Assembly: GCA_964591085.1 (NCBI GenBank)
Contig: CAZPXH010000002.1
Coordinates: forward strand, 62,001-126,000
Length of the DNA: 64,000 bases
Source: CAZPXH01 sp964591085
GTDB taxonomy: Bacteria > Spirochaetota > Spirochaetia > DSM-27196 > CAZPXH01
Reading direction: 5' to 3'
This document shows, in pieces, positions 58,891 to 64,000 of the stretch (its first letter is position 1; each line of letters begins with the position of its first letter). The notes under the pieces are model-generated. The model was not told the DNA's origin, ran no database searches, and saw only the letters and a program-made list of their open reading frames with translations. Made by a program: the position numbers and the translations under genes.

Positions 58891-60399
58891 TTATTCGTTT
58901 CCCTGCATGACGTCCACCAGGCTCATCTTCTTCCCAGCCTTGACCTCATTCTTTTCCAGCAGCAGATCAAACAGCTTGCGGTGCTCAACCTCATCCCGGA
59001 TGTAGTCCAGCATGTTGTTCTGCTGGTAGTACTGCCTGGCCTGTTCAAAGGTGCTGGAGCTGCCCTCCACCCTGCGCTGGATGTCCTGGTCCAGGTCCTC
59101 GTCTGTAACGCTGATCTCGGCGTCTTCCACCATCTGTCGAATCACCAACTGACGCTTCAGCCGCGCCACGGCCGCCGGCCTCCATTCTGCAAGGATGTCT
59201 TCTTTGCTTCTTCCCTGTGCCGCCAAAAGCCGCTCCAGGCGCTCTTCCTCCGTCTGGAACTGCTGCGCCAGGTTGCGCCACTGGCTGAGGAGCTCCACCC
59301 GAACCATTGACTCGGGAACCGGCACCGTTGAGGCTGCCAGCACCGAATCAACGAGCTGGCCCACAACCTGGTCCTTCAGGCGGTTGTCCAGGTTTTGCTG
59401 CAGGCGCTTCTTCACGTCCGCTTTCAGGTCCTCCAGTGTTTCAAACTCGTCGCTCACGTCCCGGGCAAGCTCGTCATCAATCTCGGGCAGATCCCGTTCC
59501 CGGATTCCTGTCACGGTTATGCAAAGGCGGAGGCTCCGTCCCTGCAGATCCTCCACGGCAAAGTCACCCGGGTAAGTCTTGCTGACCACCTTCACCTCGC
59601 CGCTTGCCATTCCAATGACGTCGTCATCTATTTCGTAGTAGTTCTGCTTCTGGCCCACGGTGAAGCTGAATCCGGCGCGCGTGGTTCCTTCAACGGCATC
59701 GTCGTTCTCGTCCAGCTCGTGGTAGTCGGCGGTGACAATGTCGCCCTCGGCGACCGTCCCGTCTTCCTTGTCAAGCACAATGGCGTTCTGCTCCTGGATG
59801 CTCTGTAGCTCACGCTGGATGTCCTCCTTGGTGATGCTCACCTTCGGGCGTTCCGCCTTCAGCCCCGCCCAGGGACCCAGGACGATCCTGGGATAGACGT
59901 CGTAGCGGACGGCATAGGTCAGGTCTGATTCCAGGTCCAGATCGTGCTCGTGCGCATGTTCGTCATCGTGGGAGCTCCCGCCGCCCTCCTGGCTGTCTGC
60001 CCTCGGTCCCGCACCGACACCAGCCGCCGCCCCGTTACCCGCGTCTTCCTCGGCTCCGGCAGAATCTGCCTGGTCTGCGGGCGCTGCAGGTTCGTGCTCG
60101 TGGTCATCCTCCAGGACTGGCTGCGAGTAGGCAAGCGGCTTCTCCTCCACCTGCTCCAGGACCTCGCGAAGCCCGGCGTCGTAGAGCTCGTGCAGGGTTT
60201 CGTGCCGGATTGCATCACCGAGCTTGCGCTCAATCACGTCACGCGGAACGTGGCCCTTGCGGAACCCTTTAAGCTGAATCGACTTAGCGTGCTGAGCAAG
60301 CTGCTTTTCGTAGGCCTTGCGGACCTCTTCCTGCCCGATTGTGATGGAAAGACGCACCTGAGCGTTTTCCAGATGTTCGACCTTGTGTTCACGTACCAC
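58891..60399 (-). CDS. tig: trigger factor with a histidine/acid-rich insert
   Basis: 502 aa from GTG 60399, which has GGAGG 5 nt upstream; longer frames would run into the tRNA genes. The ribosome-binding domain has IQLKGFRKGHVPRDVI (GFRxGxxP signature). A PPIase domain (GDIVTADYHELDEND, FTVGQKQNYYEI) and the C-terminal cradle follow. Residues ~108-165 are an acidic, Ala/Gly-rich insert with two His clusters (DDHEHE, HDDEHAHEHD), not seen in typical trigger factors, that could bind metal. It leads the tig-clpP-clpX-lon operon. Confidence 0.93.
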   Translation of the reverse strand: MVREHKVEHLENAQVRLSITIGQEEVRKAYEKQLAQHAKSIQLKGFRKGHVPRDVIERKLGDAIRHETLHELYDAGLREVLEQVEEKPLAYSQPVLEDDHEHEPAAPADQADSAGAEEDAGNGAAAGVGAGPRADSQEGGGSSHDDEHAHEHDLDLESDLTYAVRYDVYPRIVLGPWAGLKAERPKVSITKEDIQRELQSIQEQNAIVLDKEDGTVAEGDIVTADYHELDENDDAVEGTTRAGFSFTVGQKQNYYEIDDDVIGMASGEVKVVSKTYPGDFAVEDLQGRSLRLCITVTGIRERDLPEIDDELARDVSDEFETLEDLKADVKKRLQQNLDNRLKDQVVGQLVDSVLAASTVPVPESMVRVELLSQWRNLAQQFQTEEERLERLLAAQGRSKEDILAEWRPAAVARLKRQLVIRQMVEDAEISVTDEDLDQDIQRRVEGSSSTFEQARQYYQQNNMLDYIRDEVEHRKLFDLLLEKNEVKAGKKMSLVDVMQGNE

Positions 60400-60427
60400 T
60401 ACTGCCTCCGCCCCGAGGTTCCGGGGT

Positions 60428-60474
60428 AAAAAAAAGGACGATCCCTGGATCTTTCCAGATCCGTTCGGATCGCC
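60428..60474 (-). terminator. Rho-independent terminator of the tRNA cluster
   Basis: On the minus strand a nested stem (GGATCT-GGAA-AGATCC inside CGATCC / GGATCG) is followed by T8 (60428-60435). It lies 16 nt after tRNA-Gly and only 29 nt before the trigger factor start codon. Confidence 0.85.
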
Positions 60475-60489
60475 CCGGTTTTCTGATCG

Positions 60490-60561
60490 AGCGGGAGACG
60501 GGATTCGAACCCGCGACATCCACCTTGGCAAGGTGGAGCTCTACCACTGAGCTACTCCCGC
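60490..60561 (-). tRNA. tRNA-Gly (GCC)
   Basis: 72 nt. Acceptor GCGGGAG / CTCCCGC with discriminator T, D-arm AGCTCAGTGGTAGAGC, anticodon loop TTGCCAA (GCC) and T-loop GGTTCGAATCC. No CCA is encoded. Confidence 0.96.
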
Positions 60562-60580
60562 AAAAGCACGAACCGGTAGT

Positions 60581-60662
60581 TGCGAGAGAAGGGATTTGAA
60601 CCCTTACACCCGAAGGCACCAGATCCTAAATCTGGCGTGTCTACCAGTTCCACCACTCTCGC
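60581..60662 (-). tRNA. tRNA-Leu (TAG)
   Basis: 82 nt class II tRNA. Acceptor GCGAGAG / CTCTCGC, anticodon loop TTTAGGA (TAG) between CCAGA and TCTGG, long variable arm TGCCTTCGGGTGT, T-loop GGTTCAAATCC. Confidence 0.96.
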
Positions 60663-60692
60663 GGTCTGACAACCTACGGCCGGCTGTCCAAG

Positions 60693-60765
60693 TGAGCCGT
60701 GAAGGGTTCGAACCTTCGACCCGCAGATTAAGAGTCTGCTGCTCTACCAGCTGAGCTAACGGCCC
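60693..60765 (-). tRNA. tRNA-Lys (CTT)
   Basis: 73 nt. Acceptor GGGCCGT / ACGGCTC with one G-T pair, D-arm AGCTCAGCTGGTAGAGC, anticodon loop CTCTTAA (CTT), T-loop GGTTCGAACCC. Confidence 0.96.
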
Positions 60766-60867
60766 ATGCCGAGTGTCCAGCCTATACCGAAATCGGCTGT
60801 CACTCCATCCCTTCTCTCCGGCCAGCCCGCAGCGGGTGCGGTCACGGGTAGCCCGAAACAAAGGCAG

Positions 60868-60941
60868 CGCGCCCGGCAGGATTCGAACCTGCGACCCACG
60901 GATTCGAAGTCCGGCACTCTATCCAGCTGAGCTACGGACGC
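60868..60941 (-). tRNA. tRNA-Arg (TCG)
   Basis: 74 nt. Acceptor GCGTCCG / CGGGCGC with one G-T pair and discriminator G, anticodon loop CTTCGAA (TCG), T-loop GGTTCGAATCC. Confidence 0.95.
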
Positions 60942-60945
60942 ACGG

Positions 60946-61018
60946 GGTGGATGACGGGATTCGAACCCGCGACAACCAGAACCACAATCTGGTGCTCTAC
61001 CACTGAACTACATCCACC
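60946..61018 (-). tRNA. tRNA-His (GTG)
   Basis: 73 nt including the extra G at -1 (61018) that faces discriminator C. Acceptor GTGGATG / CATCCAC, anticodon loop TTGTGGT (GTG), T-loop GGTTCGAATCC. First gene of the five-tRNA transcript. Confidence 0.95.
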
Positions 61019-61023
61019 GTACT

Positions 61024-61063
61024 CAGGCGCGAAAAGGTGCACCGCGCCTGCAGCCTTTGTCAA
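61024..61063 (-). promoter_or_regulatory. tRNA-cluster leader: -35 box and hairpin
   Basis: TTGACA (61058-61063 on the minus strand) overlaps the stop codon of the coiled-coil gene and could be the -35 of the tRNA transcript, but no good -10 follows. In the same gap CAGGCGCG / CGCGCCTG (61024-61050) forms an 8-bp hairpin with an 11-nt loop, possibly the weak terminator of the upstream gene. Confidence 0.35.
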
Positions 61064-62229
61064 GCATCCTGCTCCGTGCCGAGCGTCTCGTCCACCGTTT
61101 CCAGCAGCTGGTCTTCGTTTCCCCGGGCCTTTTTCAGCCTTGTCACATCCTTCTTTGCGGTCGCTATTGCGGCCTCACGGTCACCAATCTCCTGTTCCCG
61201 TTCAGCAATGGCTTTCCGCGCGGATTCAATTGCGTGTTCGTCATTCTGGATGCCACGTTCCAGACGCCGGATCTCCAGCGCAGATTCCAGGCGGGAGGCC
61301 AGGTTCTCCAGGGCGTCACGCTTCTGGTGAAGCGCACCAACAGCGCCTTTTGCCTCCACAAGATCGGGCTCCCCAAGATGGGCATCATCGCTGTTCTCCA
61401 GTGCCGCGCCGAGGTCCACCAGCGCGCCCTCGCGCTCGCGCTCCTGTGAATCCCGCTGGGACTGGAGGTCGTCCAGAACCTTGGGCACCCGTTGCCCTCC
61501 GGCAATCTGTTCCAGGGCTTCGCGCGCTGCGCTCAGTTCCTCCGCCAGCGCCTCTCCCGCCTGCACCAATGCTTGCCGCTCCCGCCGATTCTCAGAGAAT
61601 GGCTCAATGGCGTCGGCAACCGGTCCGCCGTCCAGATCTGCTACGGCGTCTTGTGCGGTCACTGCTTCACCAAGTTGTCGGAAGAGTCCAGGCAGCTGGT
61701 TGCGCTTTCCGGCGATGCGGCTGCGGAGCACCGTCAGCCGTCCCCAGCCGAGGGCACGCTCCACAACGCGTTTCTGTTCCTGGCCGCCCTCCAGCTGCTC
61801 CAGCTCCTCTTCCAGTTCCTGTAATTCCCGCTGTGCCTTGTGCACCGGCGCAAACAGGCTCGCCATCTCATCTCCCGGCTGTGATCCAGCCTGGTAGACG
61901 GTTGCCACCGCCTCCCCGATTGCCTGGTACAGCGGGGCGGTGTTCCGCTCCAGGTCTGCAATCTGCTTCCGGTTGTCTCTCTGGTCCTGTTCCAGCACCG
62001 CGATCTTGTCCCGGAGCTCAATCACCTGGTCCTTTCTGAGCGCCAGATCCGCTATCGCCTGATCCAGCGTCTGGAGGCGCTCAACAAGGGCCTTCTCCGT
62101 TCCTTTTGGCGGGCCGGCCTCCCGTTCCCACGCGGCACGACCGAGCTTGCGCCGGGCATCACGAAGCCGCTGCTCCAGGTCCCGGATCCTGGCGCGCGTT
62201 CTGGAAAGCAATGAAGAGAGATCCCGCAT
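61060..62229 (-). CDS. coiled-coil protein, unknown
   Basis: 389 aa from ATG 62229; a TTG at 62265 that overlaps the ABC gene stop by 3 nt is an alternative, and neither start has a clear ribosome site. Almost the whole protein is heptad-rich Glu/Arg/Leu/Gln helix (DLEQRLRDARRKLGRA, ELQELEEELEQLEGG, IAEREQEIGDREAAIATAKK), broken near residue 220. No signal peptide or membrane segment, so it is cytosolic. The family is not recognised. Next to an ABC ATPase gene it may have a structural or SMC-like partner role, but nothing proves this. Confidence 0.75.
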   Translation of the reverse strand: MRDLSSLLSRTRARIRDLEQRLRDARRKLGRAAWEREAGPPKGTEKALVERLQTLDQAIADLALRKDQVIELRDKIAVLEQDQRDNRKQIADLERNTAPLYQAIGEAVATVYQAGSQPGDEMASLFAPVHKAQRELQELEEELEQLEGGQEQKRVVERALGWGRLTVLRSRIAGKRNQLPGLFRQLGEAVTAQDAVADLDGGPVADAIEPFSENRRERQALVQAGEALAEELSAAREALEQIAGGQRVPKVLDDLQSQRDSQEREREGALVDLGAALENSDDAHLGEPDLVEAKGAVGALHQKRDALENLASRLESALEIRRLERGIQNDEHAIESARKAIAEREQEIGDREAAIATAKKDVTRLKKARGNEDQLLETVDETLGTEQDA

Positions 62230-62261
62230 GGCTGCATTGTCGGGACGGCTCTGCTGCCCCG

Positions 62262-62957
62262 TCAAGCTGTCCCGGGGGTGCCAACCCGGACAAGCTTCCC
62301 GCCGTCCAGGTGAATCTGCGAATCGGCAAATCGGAGTTGTTCCTCCCTGTGGGACACGAACAGTAGCAATGGTGCACGGAACGCATCAGACGTGAGCACC
62401 CGAAGGCTCTGGTCCGCGCTCTCCCGGTCCAGGGCCGAGCTCGCCTCATCCAACAGAAGTACACCAGGCTGCATCGCCAGGGCACGGGCAATCGCCACAC
62501 GCTGCACCTGTCCTCCGGACAGCTCGGCAGGTCGGCGATCTTCCATGCCGCCAAGGCCCAGGGCACCCAGCAGCTGATCAGCGCGGAGACGGGCTTTCTC
62601 CGGATTCTCATGGAGCACTACCCGTGGGCCGAGGGCAACCGTTTCCCGTGCGCTGAGGTGGTGGGGGAGCTCCGGTTGCTGAAACACCATTCCCATGCGG
62701 GGCTCTCGCGGGCGGCCCTTCCCACCGCCGGGGCTGCCGAGCAGCACGAACTCGCTCCACTGCGCTACCTGCAGCCCGGCAATCACGCGGAGGAGGGTGG
62801 TTTTGCCCGCCCCGGAAACCCCGGTTATTGCCACGCGTGAGCTGTCTTGCAGCCGCAGTTCCGGGATCTGCAGGACCTCCGTAGTGGAAATACACACCCG
62901 CAAGCTTCTCAGCAAGAGCTTGGGTTCATCCGCCGCGGGGTGTAACTTACGATTCAT
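62262..62957 (-). CDS. ABC transporter ATPase without cognate permease
   Basis: 231 aa from ATG 62957; the start is uncertain because that codon overlaps the divergent ATG at 62956. Walker A GVSGAGKTT, signature LSGGQVQRVAIARAL, Walker B GVLLLDEASSALD, H-loop LFVSHREEQL. The short form and VFQQPELPHHLSARETVALGP resemble YbbL/FetA-type ATPases for a small exporter. No permease gene is adjacent; the neighbour is a coiled-coil protein gene. Confidence 0.86.
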   Translation of the reverse strand: MNRKLHPAADEPKLLLRSLRVCISTTEVLQIPELRLQDSSRVAITGVSGAGKTTLLRVIAGLQVAQWSEFVLLGSPGGGKGRPREPRMGMVFQQPELPHHLSARETVALGPRVVLHENPEKARLRADQLLGALGLGGMEDRRPAELSGGQVQRVAIARALAMQPGVLLLDEASSALDRESADQSLRVLTSDAFRAPLLLFVSHREEQLRFADSQIHLDGGKLVRVGTPGTA

Positions 62958-63906
62958 GAAAACCATCCGCCCATTCCAGAGGCATCAACGCCGCCTGCCG
63001 ACCCGGCTTGTTCTTGTCGGGCTCATCCTGCTCATTGCCGCGTCCGGGCTTGCCGCCCAGGAATTTTTGCTTCCTTCCGTGTTTGGCAACACGCCCGAGT
63101 TCGGCATCAGCGCTCGCGCGGAAGTAGGGATTCTGAAGGTTCTCAGCCACAGAATCCAGCTTGGCGAGGACGGCGGTGTGCGTGACACGGCGGACCCGAG
63201 CACCCTGGAGCCGTTTGACTATGTGTTCAACGGTGGACAGGACGTTCTGTTCTCCTACAGTCGCTATCAGGTTGACCTCCGTGCCCGGCGGAACACCATT
63301 TCTCTTTTATATCAGCCACTGTCCCTGGAAACCCAGACCGTCATTCCCGATGGACGCGAGGTTGTAGCCAACGGGGTAGTGTTTGCCTCCAACGCAGAGA
63401 ACAGCGCCGGGCTCAATCTGCTCTACGGATTTGATTTCTGGCGACTGTCCTGGCGCTACAACCTGCTGCGCAGCAGGCGGGCTGATCTTGCCGCCGGTCT
63501 CAGCCTGCAGATCCGCAACGCGAGCATTCGATTTGCAAGCGCTGATGGCAGCCAACTCGCTGTTTCACAGAATCTGGGTCCCGTTCCCGCAATCAAGCTT
63601 GTTGGCGGACTCAACCTGAGCGCGCGGAACCGGATTGAGTTTGAGGCAGACGGTTTCTACGCAAGCAGCGCGTTCTTCAACGGCGCGAGCTTTGAGTTTG
63701 AAGGCTCCATCCTGGACACGTCGCTGACCTGGGTGCGCCGCTCCTCCGCGTTTGATGGCCTGCTGACCCTCCGCTTCATTGGCGGGGGCGCACGTGGCAC
63801 GGATCAGACGGCGGTCTTCTGGACGGAGGGTTCCAGCGTCGGCAGTGGATTCACGGATAATTTCCTTACTTCCATGGCGTTGTCAGTTGGTGCGCGCCTG
63901 CGCTGA
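62956..63906 (+). CDS. outer-membrane beta-barrel-like protein
   Basis: 316 aa from ATG 62956. Signal peptide: RLVLVGLILLIAASGLAAQ. The mature protein is made of alternating amphipathic strands (LNLLYGFDFWRLSWRYNLL, IEFEADGFYASSAFFNGASFEFEG) and ends SMALSVGARLR, as barrels often do. No family is named from sequence. The start codon overlaps the start of the divergent ABC gene, so its promoter must lie inside that gene. Confidence 0.75.
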   Translation: MKTIRPFQRHQRRLPTRLVLVGLILLIAASGLAAQEFLLPSVFGNTPEFGISARAEVGILKVLSHRIQLGEDGGVRDTADPSTLEPFDYVFNGGQDVLFSYSRYQVDLRARRNTISLLYQPLSLETQTVIPDGREVVANGVVFASNAENSAGLNLLYGFDFWRLSWRYNLLRSRRADLAAGLSLQIRNASIRFASADGSQLAVSQNLGPVPAIKLVGGLNLSARNRIEFEADGFYASSAFFNGASFEFEGSILDTSLTWVRRSSAFDGLLTLRFIGGGARGTDQTAVFWTEGSSVGSGFTDNFLTSMALSVGARLR

Positions 63907-63917
63907 GTGCCCTCCGG

Positions 63918-63940
63918 GGGAGCCGGGTTATCCGGCTCCC
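63918..63940 (+). terminator. hairpin after the beta-barrel gene
   Basis: GGGAGCCGG (63918-63926) pairs with CCGGCTCCC (63932-63940) over a 5-nt loop, 12 nt after the stop codon. There is no T-run. The remaining bases to 64000 show nothing recognisable. Confidence 0.5.
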
Positions 63941-64000
63941 TCACTTGGCCACCGCGCTATCCCCGACCGGCACCGGGGGCGCCCTTTCCTCCCTCGCATC

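Overview
The window is GC-rich (roughly 60% by eye) bacterial chromosome with tightly packed genes, many 4-nt ATGA/GTGA overlaps and frequent GTG or TTG starts. Lipoprotein signal peptides, beta-barrel-like secreted proteins, a membrane chemotaxis receptor and the overall family mix point to a didermic bacterium. A free-living spirochaete (Spirochaetia) is my best guess, but it rests on family composition only, since no rRNA or other decisive marker is present. The sequence is a draft scaffold with one 100-N gap at 49640-49739.

Left part (1-5.6 kb): two tRNA methylthiotransferases (mtaB partial, miaB) and a ferredoxin-NADP reductase-like gene on the minus strand face lipA and a membrane chemotaxis receptor on the plus strand. 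From 5.6 to 10.3 kb a PTS operon encodes a whole phosphorelay: a galactitol-type IIC, IIA, Enzyme I, IIB, a small unknown membrane protein and HPr. Two CoA-transferase-like subunits (10.3-11.9 kb, minus) lie between it and the main system.

The centrepiece (12.1-25.3 kb) is a bacterial microcompartment (BMC) metabolosome locus. It has one BMC-H, two BMC-T (one PduT-like with a CPGK pore cysteine) and three BMC-P proteins. It also has a CoA-acylating aldehyde dehydrogenase with an N-terminal encapsulation-type helix and a class II aldolase with a C-terminal one. These are followed by an MtnK-family sugar kinase, a DeoR regulator, an unusual solute-binding protein without signal peptide, a periplasmic sugar-binding protein, an MtnA-family sugar-phosphate isomerase and an RbsA/RbsC-type transporter. 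Together they suggest this route: import of 5-deoxyribose or 5-methylthioribose, 1-phosphorylation, isomerisation to the ribulose 1-phosphate, aldol cleavage inside the shell to DHAP plus acetaldehyde (or methylthioacetaldehyde), and oxidation to an acyl-CoA. No phosphotransacylase or alcohol dehydrogenase is present.

From 25.4 to 49.5 kb the content is mixed: a LON-domain protein, an SDR, two lipoproteins, a SlyD-like isomerase, a hydrolase, and an NDH-like oxidoreductase / photolyase / two-component / DegP run on the minus strand. There follow a YnjBCD-like ABC transporter, a DUF547-msrB pair, a MerA-like flavoprotein, a class III cyclase with a TVP38 protein, and an Aat-like transferase next to an envelope protein. 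At 49.5-50.0 kb a tRNA-Leu(GAG) gene sits beside a 169-bp repeat that carries a copy of the tRNA 3' end and runs into the assembly gap.

The right part (50-64 kb) holds a quinone oxidoreductase, rdgB, a sigma-like protein, a DHH phosphoesterase, and the proteostasis run tig-clpP-clpX-lon preceded by a five-tRNA cluster (His, Arg, Lys, Leu, Gly). It ends with a coiled-coil protein, an ABC ATPase and a divergently encoded beta-barrel-like protein.
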